DNA from: Pseudomonadota bacterium
GTDB lineage: Archaea > Thermoplasmatota > SW-10-69-26 > JACQPN01 > JAJPHT01
Assembly: GCA_021325135.1 (NCBI GenBank)
Contig: JAJPHT010000051.1
Span: 1 to 64,000 of the forward strand
Direction: 5' to 3'
Length of the DNA: 64,000 nt
Below are positions 51,527-61,806 of this stretch, in pieces; within the stretch, counting starts at the first letter, position 1, and every line of letters begins with the position of its first letter. Position numbers and translations under genes: made by a program. The notes under the pieces are model-generated. The model did no database searches. It had not been told where the DNA came from and saw only the letters and a program-made list of their open reading frames with translations.

Positions 51527-51940
51527 ATGACGTACTTCAAGCCCCTCTTTGCCCCCGTGCACAGCGACCGCGAGTCCGCCGGCTGCTGCTTCTACTTCGA
51601 CAACGCCGGCAACCAGGTCTACTACTACCCCAGCTCGGGCAACCCCGGCCCCGGGACCTACGCGACCGTGAACGACAAGGGCGCCTCCATCACGCTCATC
51701 TGCGGCAGCACGGGGACGTTCCTCACGCAGCCCCAGACCTTCGGCATCCCCGCCGGGACCAGTGGCGTCAACGCCGCCGTCTCCAACGACGGCTGCGGGA
51801 CCGCCGCGGTGGGCCCGAGCCTCGGCGTCTCCGCCGGCGGCGCGCAGGTGCTCCAGGTGCCGCTCCCCACCGGCGTCACGCCTGTGCAGTTCTGCGCCCG
51901 GCTCCCGACCTGCTCCGGCACTCCGGTGTGCACGGGCTGA
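51527..51940 (+). CDS. Cys-rich small protein (137 aa)
   Basis: No signal peptide. The composition is Gly/Ser/Thr/Tyr-rich with eight cysteines, most in pairs (GCCFYF near the start, DGCG, FCARLPTCSG, PVCTG at the end). It could be exported by a non-classical route or bind metal. Low in charge. No family recognised. It converges with ubiE. Confidence 0.5.
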   Translation: MTYFKPLFAPVHSDRESAGCCFYFDNAGNQVYYYPSSGNPGPGTYATVNDKGASITLICGSTGTFLTQPQTFGIPAGTSGVNAAVSNDGCGTAAVGPSLGVSAGGAQVLQVPLPTGVTPVQFCARLPTCSGTPVCTG

Positions 51941-51956
51941 GCGCGCGCTGCGGGCC

Positions 51957-52712
51957 CTAGGCGGCCTTCTCCGCGACGAAGAGGACCACGGCGCCGCGCA
52001 GGAGCGGCGTCGCCTCCACGTGCGCGAAGCCGGCCTCGCCCATGCGGCGCGCGATGACGTCGGGAGGGTCCACGCGCGCGACGGAGTCCGCGAGATAGCC
52101 ATACGCCTCCGGGTTGCCCGAGAGGCGGCGCATGACGCGGGGCATGACGCCCAGGAAGTAGAACCGGTACAGGGGCCCGAAGACGCGGCCGGGGGGACGG
52201 TTGATCTCCAGGCTCACGAGGCGCCCCCCGGGCTGGAGCGCGCGCAGCGCCTCGCGGAAGAAGGCGCCCTGGTCCGCGAGGTTGCGCAGCACGAAGGCGT
52301 TGGTGATCCCCTCGAAGGCGCCCTCCCGCGCGGGGATGGCGAGGCCCGACGCGTGGACCATGCCCATCCGGTGGGGGTCGAACGCCTTCTTGGCGCGCCC
52401 CCGGGCGAGCATGCCCCGGGCGAGGTCGAGGCCCAGCACGCGGGCGCGGGGCGCGGCGCGGGCCAGGGCGAAGGTGAGGTCCCCGGTGCCGGCGCCCACG
52501 TCCAGGAAGGGCCCGCGGCCTGCTCCCACGGCCTCCCGCGCGGCGCGGCGGCGCCAGCGCTGGTCCAGGTTCGCCGCCATGAGACGGTTCAGGAGGTCGT
52601 AGCGCGGGGCGATGCTGTCGAACATCCCCTGCACGTAGGCCTCCTTCTCCTGGGGGGAATCGAACTGGGAGACGCCCTTCGCCACGCGTGCGCCACCGCG
52701 GGAGCCCTTCAA
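51957..52712 (-). CDS. ubiE: UbiE/MenG-type methyltransferase
   Basis: Class-I SAM-dependent methyltransferase of the demethylmenaquinone/ubiquinone type: MFDSIAPRYDLLNRLMAAN near residue 29, motif I LDVGAGTGDLT (about 70-80), GLDLARGML, NAFVLRNLADQ, and PGGRLVSLEINRP. Length 251 is normal. It would methylate demethylmenaquinone to menaquinone. No other quinone genes are in the window. Confidence 0.88.
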   Translation of the reverse strand: MKGSRGGARVAKGVSQFDSPQEKEAYVQGMFDSIAPRYDLLNRLMAANLDQRWRRRAAREAVGAGRGPFLDVGAGTGDLTFALARAAPRARVLGLDLARGMLARGRAKKAFDPHRMGMVHASGLAIPAREGAFEGITNAFVLRNLADQGAFFREALRALQPGGRLVSLEINRPPGRVFGPLYRFYFLGVMPRVMRRLSGNPEAYGYLADSVARVDPPDVIARRMGEAGFAHVEATPLLRGAVVLFVAEKAA

Positions 52713-52796
52713 ATGCGTTGCCCACGGGGGCTCAGGGCGCCGCGGGGCGGGGCCGGCTCCGGCGTTCGCGCGATATCAGCGGAAAACGATCGCACC

Positions 52797-52804
52797 TTTA
52801 TACC
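52797..52804 (+). promoter_or_regulatory. TATA box of the peptide-transporter operon
   Basis: TTTATACC, about 200 bases before the first transporter gene and about 135 bases before a small leader ORF. This would leave a long 5' leader. Confidence 0.5.
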
Positions 52805-52933
52805 ATGACCCTGCGCGGGGAGCGGTCAGCGCCAACTTCACACCAGAGTGAAAACTCCAGTGGAAACGCTCGGGTCGCGCCCCGCGACCGAACGAACGCC
52901 GTCAATGCGTGCGACCTAGCGAAAGAGTCAAAC

Positions 52934-53005
52934 ATGGACCCGGGCCTCTTTCGACGAAACCCTCTCCTCGTCCGCTATCGAGGCGGGTTGTGGTGGAACC
53001 GATGA
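52934..53005 (+). CDS. leader micro-ORF (23 aa)
   Basis: ATG 52934 opens 23 codons, Arg/Leu/Trp rich, ending in TGA that overlaps the ATG of the binding protein (ATGA at 53002-53005). It lies in the long leader of the operon and might couple or regulate translation. Confidence 0.3.
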   Translation: MDPGLFRRNPLLVRYRGGLWWNR

Positions 53006-54831
53006 TCAGACGAACGCTCACGATTGCGATCACCGCGGTGTTCCTGGGCATGGCCCTGGCGGGCTGCGCCACGAACAACGGCACCAACCCAGGAAACACG
53101 ACCACGACGACGACAAGCCCGACCTCCGGCGGAACCGGCGTGAAGAACCCCGACGTGTTCACCACGCTCACCATCAGCGAGGCCGAGTCCCTGGACCCGG
53201 CCTACGACTACGAGTCGGCGGGCGGCCAGATCCTCCAGAACGTCTACAACACGCTCTACTTCTACAAGGGGAGCAGCGCCACCGACCTCGTCCCCGTCCT
53301 CGCCAGCGCCATGCCCAACTTCAGCGCGGACAAGAAGGAGGTCACCATCCCCCTGCGCGCCGACGCGAAGTTCCACGACGGGAACCTCATGACGGCGGAC
53401 GACGTGGTCTTCTCCCTCAACCGCGTCATCCTCATGAACGACCCCGACGGCCCCGCGGCCATCCTCAACAGCGTCGCGGGCGCCACGGCCTACAACGGCG
53501 GCGACGGCTCCGCCGCGGCCCGCACCACCTACCTCGCGGCCGGCGGCATCACCAAGGTGGACGACCACACGGTGAAGATCAAGCTCGACTACCCCGACCC
53601 CGCCCTCCTCTACAAGCTCGCCTTCACCCTGGGCAGCGTCGTGGAGAAGAGCTACGTCTGCGCGCACAAGGGCGCGGACTTCGGCGCGGACTGCCTCCCG
53701 CCCCCGGGCAAGACCCGCGATCCCTGGATGGACGAGCACGAGATGGGCACGGGCGCCTTCATGCTGGACAGCTGGCAGAAGGGCCAGCAGCTCTCCATGA
53801 AGCGCTGGGACCAGTTCTTCGGCACCAAGGCGCTCGTGAGCCAGGTCATCGTGAAGAAGGTCGACGACGTGAACACGCGCGAGCTGGCCCTCTTCAGCGG
53901 CGACGCGGACGACGTCTACATCCCCGTGGACCACGCCGGCGACCTGCAGGGCAAGTCGGGCCTCCGCATCGTGGAGAACGACTCCTTCACGGTGGCGTTC
54001 ATCGGGTTCAACCAGCACTTCTGCGGCGACAAGAACGTCAACCTCACCGCGTACACGACGTGCATGGCGACCAACGGCGTGAACGCCCCCAAGGGCGCCA
54101 ACGGCGCGCCGGACACGGACTTCTTCGCCGACAAGAACATGCGCCTGGCGTGGATCAACGCGTTCGACTACGACCAGTACATCAACGACATCCTGGGCCA
54201 CCACGGGTCGCTCCTCAACGGCGTCATCCCCAAGGGCATGTTCGGCTACGACTCGTCCATCCCCGTGCCGCACCGCGACATGACCAAGGCGAAGGACTAC
54301 TACTCGAAGTCGAACCACAGCGACGGCTTCACGCTGACGATCTTCTACAACACGGGCAACACCGTGCGCGAGAAGACCGCCGAGCTGCTCGCGCAGAACC
54401 TCGCCGAGCTGGGCCCCAACATCCACGTGGACACCAAGGGCCTCGACTTCAGCACGGCGTTCCTCGCGGCGCAGCGCGCGAAGGCCCTCCCCGTGTTCTA
54501 CCTCGGCTGGGCGCCCGACTACGCGTTCCCCGACGACTACACGACGCCCTTCGCGGACAGCCAGGCCGGCGTGTACGCGAAGCGCGTCGGGTACGCGAAC
54601 CCCGCCATGGACGACCTGCTCCACTCGCTGCTGCGCGAGACGGACCAGACGAAGCTCCAGCAGGGCTACAGCCAGGTGACGAAGATGCTCAACGACGACG
54701 CGGCGTACATCTTCCTGGCGCAGGCGTCGGCGTACCACGTCGAGCGCGACTGGGTGCACGGGTTCTACTTCAACCCGATGCAGAACGGGGCGCCCAACGT
54801 CGGCGACTTCTCGACGGTCTCCAAGCAATAG
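53002..54831 (+). CDS. peptide ABC transporter substrate-binding lipoprotein
   Basis: Signal peptide with lipobox LAGC (Cys22) and a Thr/Ser linker, then a family-5 solute-binding protein (609 residues): SLDPAYDYESAGGQILQNVY, LRADAKFHDGNLMTADDVVF and DFVAAQR-type late segments. It should bind oligopeptides outside the membrane. It is the first gene of a five-gene operon on the plus strand. Confidence 0.9.
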   Translation: MIRRTLTIAITAVFLGMALAGCATNNGTNPGNTTTTTTSPTSGGTGVKNPDVFTTLTISEAESLDPAYDYESAGGQILQNVYNTLYFYKGSSATDLVPVLASAMPNFSADKKEVTIPLRADAKFHDGNLMTADDVVFSLNRVILMNDPDGPAAILNSVAGATAYNGGDGSAAARTTYLAAGGITKVDDHTVKIKLDYPDPALLYKLAFTLGSVVEKSYVCAHKGADFGADCLPPPGKTRDPWMDEHEMGTGAFMLDSWQKGQQLSMKRWDQFFGTKALVSQVIVKKVDDVNTRELALFSGDADDVYIPVDHAGDLQGKSGLRIVENDSFTVAFIGFNQHFCGDKNVNLTAYTTCMATNGVNAPKGANGAPDTDFFADKNMRLAWINAFDYDQYINDILGHHGSLLNGVIPKGMFGYDSSIPVPHRDMTKAKDYYSKSNHSDGFTLTIFYNTGNTVREKTAELLAQNLAELGPNIHVDTKGLDFSTAFLAAQRAKALPVFYLGWAPDYAFPDDYTTPFADSQAGVYAKRVGYANPAMDDLLHSLLRETDQTKLQQGYSQVTKMLNDDAAYIFLAQASAYHVERDWVHGFYFNPMQNGAPNVGDFSTVSKQ

Positions 54832-54927
54832 GCCGCCATGGCGGGAGGCCTCCCGTGGGGCCTCCCGCCCTTCCCCCTGCTATCCTGTCAATACGTTCAT
54901 GGTCCGAAGCGTGAAAGGTCCCTTGGC

Positions 54928-55980
54928 ATGGCCCTCTGGCAATACGTCGCCCGGCGCCTCGTGCTCCTCGTGCCCGTCCTCCTGGGCATCAGCGTGATCA
55001 CGTTCGGCCTCGCCTGGTTCGCGACGCACGGCCATCTGGAGGTGCAATACCTCCGCCAGTCGGACCGCCTGCACGAGGACCAGGTGCAGCGCATCATCCA
55101 GCAGCACGGCTTCGACAAGCCCGCCTACGTGCAGTATTTCCTCTACCTCAAGGACGTGCTGCACGGCGACCTGGGCCTCTCCACATCGGTCAACGACCCG
55201 GTGCTGGACGTCATCAAAAGCAAGTTCCCCGCCAGCGTGGAATTGGCCCTCGTGGCCATGGTCTTCGCCGTCCTCCTGGGCATCCCGTGGGGCATCCTCT
55301 CCGCCACGCGCCGCGACAAGCCCGCCGACCACGTGACGCGCTTCCTCGCGCTCTCGGGGGTGAGCGTGCCGGTCTTCTGGCTGGCGCTCATCCTGCAGCT
55401 GTTCCTCTCGTACTACCTCTCGCAGCAGGGCTTCTCGTGGTTCCCGCTCTTCGGGCGCTACGACGCCATCCTCGCCGGCTCGCACCCCTCGCTCCTCAAC
55501 GGCCCCACGCACTTCCTCCTCGTGGACACGCTCCTCGCGGGCGACCTCGTCGCGTTCGGCGACGTCGTGCGCCACCTCGTCCTCCCCGGCTTCACGCTGG
55601 GCTTCGTCACCCTCGCCATCATCACGCGCATGATGCGCGCCTCCATGCTGGAGGTCCTGGGCCTCGACTACGTGCGCACCGCCCGAGCCAAGGGGCTGGA
55701 GGAGAAGGTCGTCGTGAACCGCCACGCGCGCCGCAACGCCCTCATCCCCACCACCACCGTCATCGGCCTCTCCCTGGGGAGCCTCATGGGCGGCGCCGTC
55801 CTCACCGAGACGATCTTCCAGTGGCCCGGCCTCGGCTACTGGGCCGCGAAGGGCATCCTCTCCGTGGACACGGCCGCCATCATGGGCTTCGTGGGCCTCA
55901 CCGCGCTCATCTACGTGCTCGCGAACCTCCTGGTGGACGTGATCTACGCCTACCTCGACCCGCGCGTGAGGCTGGACTGA
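54928..55980 (+). CDS. peptide ABC transporter permease (DppB-type)
   Basis: Six membrane helices. The N-terminus matches DppB/OppB (ARRLVLLVPVLLGISVITFG) and the cytoplasmic EAA loop is YVRTARAKGLEEKVVVNRHA. Large external loop after helix 1 is normal for this subunit. ATG 54928 is chosen by family length. The next permease begins 1 base after the stop. Confidence 0.9.
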   Translation: MALWQYVARRLVLLVPVLLGISVITFGLAWFATHGHLEVQYLRQSDRLHEDQVQRIIQQHGFDKPAYVQYFLYLKDVLHGDLGLSTSVNDPVLDVIKSKFPASVELALVAMVFAVLLGIPWGILSATRRDKPADHVTRFLALSGVSVPVFWLALILQLFLSYYLSQQGFSWFPLFGRYDAILAGSHPSLLNGPTHFLLVDTLLAGDLVAFGDVVRHLVLPGFTLGFVTLAIITRMMRASMLEVLGLDYVRTARAKGLEEKVVVNRHARRNALIPTTTVIGLSLGSLMGGAVLTETIFQWPGLGYWAAKGILSVDTAAIMGFVGLTALIYVLANLLVDVIYAYLDPRVRLD

Positions 55981-55981
55981 C

Positions 55982-56911
55982 ATGGTCGCCCTCACCGAGA
56001 AGGAGGTCCGCCTCACGGGCTTCCGCGCCGCCATGGCCCCGCGCCTGCGGGAGTGGAAGTACGGCCTCTACCGCCTCTGGCAGAGCAAGCTCGCCATCGT
56101 GGGGCTCGCGCTGGTCGTGCTCTACGTCGCCGTGGCCCTCTTCGCGCCGCTGATCTCCCCCAGCGAGGCGGGGTCGCTGGACGACTACCGCATGCGCCTC
56201 CACTTCTCCGAAGGGCTCCAGCCCCCCGGCTGGCACGGCAAGCCCTTCGGCACGGGGGAGAACGGCATCGACCTCTTCCACGGCGTCGTGTGGGGCACGC
56301 GCATCTCCATGGTCATGGGCCTCGCCATCACGGCGTTCGGCGCCGTCGTGGGCACGATCCTGGGCGGCCTCGCCGGCTACTTCGGCGGGAAGACCGACGA
56401 GGCCATCATGCGCTTGACCGACGTGTTCCTCGCCATGCCCATCCTCATCCTGGCCATGGCCGTGACCGTCGCCCTGGGGCCGGGCCTCTTCAACATCGGC
56501 CTCGCGCTCGCGCTCACGTGGTGGCCCAGCTACACGCGCCTCGTGCGCGGCACCGTGCTATCAATCCGGGAGAACCAGTACGTCGAGGCGGCGCGCGCCG
56601 TGGGCGCCTCCGACATGCGCATCATCCTGCGCCACATCATCCCCAACAGCCTCTCCCCCATCCTCGTGCAGGCCACGCTGGACATCGGCTCCGTGGTGCT
56701 GCTCTCCGCCGCGCTCTCCTTCATCGGCTTCGGCCCCAGCGGCAGCAACTTCTCCGAGTGGGGCAACCTCGTCTCCCGCGGCCAATCCTACATGCTGGGG
56801 CACTGGTGGGTCGTCACGATCCCCGGGCTCGCCATCTTCGGGTTCGTCCTGGCGTTCAACCTGCTTGGGGACGGCCTTCGCGACCTGCTTGATCCGAGGT
56901 TGAGGAAGTGA
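55982..56911 (+). CDS. peptide ABC transporter permease (DppC-type)
   Basis: DppC/OppC-like: a short cytoplasmic start, helix 1 (LAIVGLALVVLYVAVALFAP), HPFGTGE-like segment (KPFGTGENGIDLFHGVVWG), and the EAA loop YVEAARAVGASDMRIILRHI. It pairs with the DppB-type subunit. The stop overlaps the start of the ATPase gene (GTGA). Confidence 0.92.
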   Translation: MVALTEKEVRLTGFRAAMAPRLREWKYGLYRLWQSKLAIVGLALVVLYVAVALFAPLISPSEAGSLDDYRMRLHFSEGLQPPGWHGKPFGTGENGIDLFHGVVWGTRISMVMGLAITAFGAVVGTILGGLAGYFGGKTDEAIMRLTDVFLAMPILILAMAVTVALGPGLFNIGLALALTWWPSYTRLVRGTVLSIRENQYVEAARAVGASDMRIILRHIIPNSLSPILVQATLDIGSVVLLSAALSFIGFGPSGSNFSEWGNLVSRGQSYMLGHWWVVTIPGLAIFGFVLAFNLLGDGLRDLLDPRLRK

Positions 56912-56913
56912 GC

Positions 56914-58181
<1,268 letters not shown>

Positions 58182-58185
<4 letters not shown>

Positions 58186-59201
58186 GCGAAGCCCTGCTGG
58201 AGGTCGAGGACCTCAAGAAACACTTCCCCATCCGCGGCGGCTTCATCCGGCGCAACGTGAACCACGTGCGCGCCGTGGACGGCGTGTCCTTCGACATCCC
58301 GCAGGGCCAGACGTTGGGCCTCGTGGGCGAGAGCGGCTGCGGCAAGACCACCGTGGGCCGCACGCTGCTGCGCCTCACCGACCCCACCGCGGGGAGCATC
58401 CGCTTCCGCGGCCAGGAGATCGCCACCCTCTCGCGGCGCCGCATGCGCGAGCTTCGGCCCAAGATGCAGATCGTCTTCCAGGACCCGATGTCGAGCCTCA
58501 ACCCGCGCATGACGATCAAGCAGATCCTCACCGAGCCGCTGCGCCTCAACGGCGTCGGCCGCGACGCCGCGCACAAGCGCATCGTGGAGCTGCTGGAGAC
58601 GGTGGGCATGACGGCGGAGCAGGCCAACCGCTTCCCCCACGAGTTCTCCGGGGGCCAGCGCCAGCGCATCGGCGTCGCGCGCGCCCTCGCCCTCAACCCC
58701 GACTTCATCGTCCTCGACGAGCCCACGAGCGCGCTGGACGTCTCCGTGCAGGCGCAGGTGCTCAACCTCCTGAGCAGGCTCCAGAAGGAGCTGGACCTCA
58801 CCTACCTCTTCATCAGCCACGACCTCAGCGTGATCCGCCACCTCTGCGACGAGGTCGCCGTCATGTACCTGGGCCGCATCGTCGAGAAGGGCCCCGTGGA
58901 GAAGGTCTTCACCTCGCCGCAGCACCCCTACACGCAAGCGCTCCTCTCGGCCGTCCCCATCCCCGACCCCGAGACGCGCGCGAAGCGCATCATCCTCACC
59001 GGCGACGTGCCCAGCCCCGTGAACCCGCCCAAGGCCTGCCGCTTCCACCCGCGCTGCCCCCGCGCGCAGGCGATCTGCCGCGAGATCGACCCTCCCCTGG
59101 AAGCCAAGGAGGCCGGGCACCTCGCGGCGTGCCACTTCCCCGGGCCCCAGGAGAAGTGGCCCATCACGCAGACGCGCGAGGTCAAGGTGTCCGAGGGATA
59201 G
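58182..59201 (+). CDS. peptide ABC transporter ATPase (DppF-type)
   Basis: Walker [16 protein letters not shown]-loop [12 protein letters not shown], signature [15 protein letters not shown], Walker [13 protein letters not shown] and H-loop ISHDLS; the C-terminal Cys cluster is [18 protein letters not shown] 58182 overlaps the previous stop. Together with the DppD-type subunit it drives the transporter. The inverted-repeat element at 59231 starts 30 bases after its stop. Confidence 0.92.
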
Positions 59202-59230
59202 GCTTCTTGGCCACCGCCTTCGAGTTTTTT

Positions 59231-59286
59231 CTCTGGTCAAGGGTCCAAAGAACGCGATGAGCGCGAAGAGCGCCAAGGTCGCGACG
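59231..59286 (+). repeat. left terminal inverted repeat of the GxxExxY element
   Basis: 56 bases beginning CTCTGGTCAAGGGTCCAAAG. The inverse at 59755-59810 matches with a single mismatch. The arm sequence is also that of the solitary element at 35486-35591. Confidence 0.85.
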
Positions 59287-59327
59287 AGCGGGGAACGACT
59301 TATGATCCGGCTTGCGCCCGCAGGGCG

Positions 59328-59804
59328 GTGCCCCGCGATTGGCTCCAGGACGCGGACGTCGAACTGCCGGCGGAGATCGAAGCGGCGGGAGCCGACGTGC
59401 TTGACGTCGCTTTCAGGGTCCACACCGCCATCGGGCCCGGCGCGCTGGAAAGCGTGTACCAGAAGTGCATGGCGCTCGGCCTCCGCAAGCGCGGCCGCGA
59501 GGTGGAGGAGAGGGTCTGGGTCGACGTCTCGTTCGAGGAGGAGATCATCGAGCGGGTGCTCCAGATCGACCTGCTCGTGGATGGCGCGGTCGTCGTCGAA
59601 ATGAAAGCGGTCGACACCCTCGCAGATGTCCACATGGCCCAGCTCGTCTCGTACTTGCGCCTCGGCCAACACCCGCTGGGCTACCTGCTCAACTTCCACG
59701 TCTCGCGGATGAAAGCCGGAATCCACCGGAGGATCAACAGTCGTGCCCTTCCCCCGTCGCGACCTTGGCGCTCTTTGCGCTCATCGCGTTCTTTGGACCC
59801 TTGA
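59328..59804 (+). CDS. GxxExxY-family protein
   Basis: The namesake motif is GPGALESVY (about residues 36-44), followed by RKRGREVEERVWVDVSFEEE and a VVVEMKAVDTLADVHMAQLV segment, all typical of the family. The fold is nuclease-like (PD-(D/E)xK), and a role in element mobility is only inferred. Start GTG 59328 lies about 25 bases after the TATA-like ACTTATGAT. The last ~20 residues (Arg/Ser/Leu-rich) are encoded by the right inverted repeat itself. Confidence 0.8.
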   Translation: MPRDWLQDADVELPAEIEAAGADVLDVAFRVHTAIGPGALESVYQKCMALGLRKRGREVEERVWVDVSFEEEIIERVLQIDLLVDGAVVVEMKAVDTLADVHMAQLVSYLRLGQHPLGYLLNFHVSRMKAGIHRRINSRALPPSRPWRSLRSSRSLDP

Positions 59805-59810
59805 CCAGAG
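59755..59810 (+). repeat. right terminal inverted repeat of the GxxExxY element
   Basis: Ends ...CTTTGGACCCTTGACCAGAG; inverse complement of 59231-59286 with one mismatch. It overlaps the 3' end of the GxxExxY gene. Confidence 0.85.
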
Positions 59811-59881
59811 AGGCAAGAAAAGACACCATTGACCCAAGACCCAAACGCAACCCCCAAGACCCAAGGCGCCTACCCAGAAGA

Positions 59882-60790
59882 GTGCGCCGCGCCGCGCTCC
59901 TCCTCGTGCTGGTCGCCCTCAGCGGCTGCACCCTGGGCGGAGACCATCCCATCGTGGGGGGCTCGACGCCGGTGAGCACGACGCCGGGGGACGACCCGCA
60001 CTTCCCGCCGCTGCACTTCGGCGGCACGGTGGTGGACGCGTTGAGCGGCGCGCCCGTCACGGACGCCGAGGCGCACCTGGACCTGGCCGCGGTCGTGCCG
60101 TGCCGCAACGAGGGCCTCCTCTGGCAGCAGGACGCGCTGCCCTCGGGGGGCTTCGAGGGGCGCTTCGGTCCCGCCGAGGCGCCGCGTCCGCGCACGGACG
60201 ACTTCGCCTACTTCCTGCACGTCAACGCGCCCGGCTACGCGGAGAACGTCACGTTCATCGGGCCCGCGGAGGCGCGCGGCGACCTGGGCAACCTCACCGT
60301 CGTGCTGCATCCCAGCGCCGCGGTGGAGGGGACCGCGCCGCCGGGCACGGTGGTCGCGCTGGACGCGCCGGGCCACCCGCAACTGGCGGCCGCCGACGCC
60401 AACGGCACGTTCCGCATCGCGCCCGCCCGCGTGCTGCCCGCCTCCTTCGTCGCGGCCCTGGACGTGCCCTACGTGGATGTCGTGGCCGCGCCCGCGAACC
60501 TCACGCTCGCGGAAGGCAACGCCACGGGCTGGCGCGTGCAGGGGAGCGTGCACGCGCAGAGCGGCGCCGCGCTGGCGGCCGACGTGGTGGCGCGCAACGC
60601 GACGGGCGCGCTGGTGGGCGCCGCGCGCACGGCCGACGACGGCTCGTTCACCCTGCACGTCGCGCCCACGCCCGCGGACCTCACCCTCCAGGCCTGGACC
60701 GAGGACGGACGCTACGCCGGCGTGGCGCCGCTTCCCGTGAACGGAGCGCCCGCGACGCGCTTCCCCATCGTGGCGCGCGCGCAGTGCTAG
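59882..60790 (+). CDS. lipoprotein with carboxypeptidase-regulatory-like repeats (302 aa)
   Basis: GTG 59882 begins a signal with lipobox LSGC (Cys16). The mature part holds a carboxypeptidase-regulatory-like beta domain (GGTVVDALSGAPVTDAEAHL) and a second similar unit (VQGSVHAQSGAALAADVVAR, about residue 220). These are surface beta-sandwich folds. The upstream ~20 in-frame codons (ATTGACCCAAGACCC...) lack coding character. Confidence 0.6.
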   Translation: MRRAALLLVLVALSGCTLGGDHPIVGGSTPVSTTPGDDPHFPPLHFGGTVVDALSGAPVTDAEAHLDLAAVVPCRNEGLLWQQDALPSGGFEGRFGPAEAPRPRTDDFAYFLHVNAPGYAENVTFIGPAEARGDLGNLTVVLHPSAAVEGTAPPGTVVALDAPGHPQLAAADANGTFRIAPARVLPASFVAALDVPYVDVVAAPANLTLAEGNATGWRVQGSVHAQSGAALAADVVARNATGALVGAARTADDGSFTLHVAPTPADLTLQAWTEDGRYAGVAPLPVNGAPATRFPIVARAQC

Positions 60791-60791
60791 T

Positions 60792-60925
60792 CTCTTCTTG
60801 CGCCGGGGGGCTCCGCCCCTTCAACCCCCGAATCACCGAATCTCCGACAGGGATTCTGAGATTCGGAGATTCGCGTCTTTCCCAGGGGGAAAGGGGGCGG
60901 AGCCCCCAGCGACAAGAAAAAGAGA
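60792..60925. repeat. nested palindromic repeat, family A copy 2
   Basis: The outer arms are GGGGGCTCCGCCCCTTCAACC (left) and its near-inverse ending GGGGGCGGAGCCCCC, with TCTTCTTG/CAAGAAAAAGA at the ends. The inner part CGAATCACCGAATCTCCGA...GATTCGGAGATTCG is nearly the inverse of copy 1 at 30103-30155. It lies between convergent genes. Confidence 0.7.
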
Positions 60926-61243
60926 TCATTCGCCAGGCTTCGGGACGTAGTGCCCCGTCTGCCCGCCGCGGGCCTTCTCCTCGACGGCGTGGATCTGCTC
61001 GACCATGCGGCGCTCGAACTCCTGCGCCTTCTTGGGGTCGAGCTTGCCCTGGATGACCAGCCCCTGGAACTCCATGATCTTCGTGCGCAGGCGCCCGTGC
61101 TCGGCCTGCATCTCCAGGAAGCTCATGCGCTCGGGCAGGGGGCGGAGGTACTCGGACTCCAGCTCGGCCTCCAGGCGCTTCGCGTTGGCCTCGCGCTCGG
61201 CGGCCTTGCGGGCGCGGCGCTGCTCCGCGGTCTCCTCGGTCAT
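60926..61243 (-). CDS. hypothetical charged helical protein (105 aa)
   Basis: Almost all helical and very charged: RRARKAAEREANAKRLEAEL at the N-terminus, then RMSFLEMQAEHGRLRTKIME and a C-terminal GGQTGHYVPKPGE tail. It may form a coiled coil. Family unknown. Confidence 0.5.
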   Translation of the reverse strand: MTEETAEQRRARKAAEREANAKRLEAELESEYLRPLPERMSFLEMQAEHGRLRTKIMEFQGLVIQGKLDPKKAQEFERRMVEQIHAVEEKARGGQTGHYVPKPGE

Positions 61244-61286
61244 CAGCGGCGCGAGGCGGGGGCCGGTCCTAAATGCTTCTGCCCGC

Positions 61287-61676
61287 TCAGCGCGGCGCGG
61301 AGAAGTGGGCCATGGCGATGCGCAGGCCGTCCTTGGTGTCCACCAGCACGACGCTGGCGAGGCGGGTGGCCGTGACGGCGGTGCCCCAGAGGTCGCGCAC
61401 GGAGATGTCGTAGGCGAACGTCACGAGGGCCGTGCCCCCCTCCAAGGGCTCCACGAGGACGTCGTGCACCTCGACGCGGTCGATGAGGTGGCGCTCGATG
61501 TCGCGCTGGAGGCGGACGCGCACGTCCAGCCAGTCCTTCACGCGCTCGCCGTCGGAGAAGGTGACCAGCGGCTGGGGGTCGCGCAGGAACAGGTCGGAGA
61601 GGCGCTCGACGTCGCGGGCCTCCTGGGCGCGGGCCCAGGCCTGGACCAGCGCGTGGGCTGCGCCTCGGATCTCCAT
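61287..61676 (-). CDS. NTF2-like (SnoaL/DUF4440) protein
   Basis: A 129-residue alpha+beta protein with the layout of the NTF2-like fold: ALVQAWARAQEARDVERLSDLF, a strand-rich middle and a final ASVVLVDTKDGLRIAMAHFS. Relatives bind small ligands or act in metabolism or immunity. ATG 61676 is about 25 bases from the TATA box at 61699, fitting a leaderless gene. Confidence 0.65.
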   Translation of the reverse strand: MEIRGAAHALVQAWARAQEARDVERLSDLFLRDPQPLVTFSDGERVKDWLDVRVRLQRDIERHLIDRVEVHDVLVEPLEGGTALVTFAYDISVRDLWGTAVTATRLASVVLVDTKDGLRIAMAHFSAPR

Positions 61677-61698
61677 CGGCCCGGGGTGCGCCCCGCGA

Positions 61699-61705
61699 CT
61701 ATAAG
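61699..61705 (-). promoter_or_regulatory. TATA box of the NTF2-like gene
   Basis: On the minus strand CTTATAG, about 25 bases before ATG 61676: standard distance for a leaderless archaeal transcript. Confidence 0.6.
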
Positions 61706-61806
61706 AATCTCCTGGCTTTGGGGTCAAAGGGTCGTGTCCGAGCCTGGAAAAAGGCGCCCAACGCTTAAAGCGAGCCGCCTCCTTCGCGCTGGCCGAGGAG
61801 AACGGC

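Larger units (their letters stand above)
59231..59810. mobile_element. small inverted-repeat element carrying a GxxExxY gene
   Basis: A 580-base unit bounded by 56-base inverted repeats and containing one gene. No transposase is encoded, so it would have to move in trans, or by another route. No clear target-site duplication was seen at its ends. The related copy at 35486 lacks the gene. Confidence 0.55.

Noticed and set aside
59231-59810. Calling the element an insertion sequence
   Set aside because: No transposase is encoded and no target duplication was found; only a small repeat-bounded element can be claimed.
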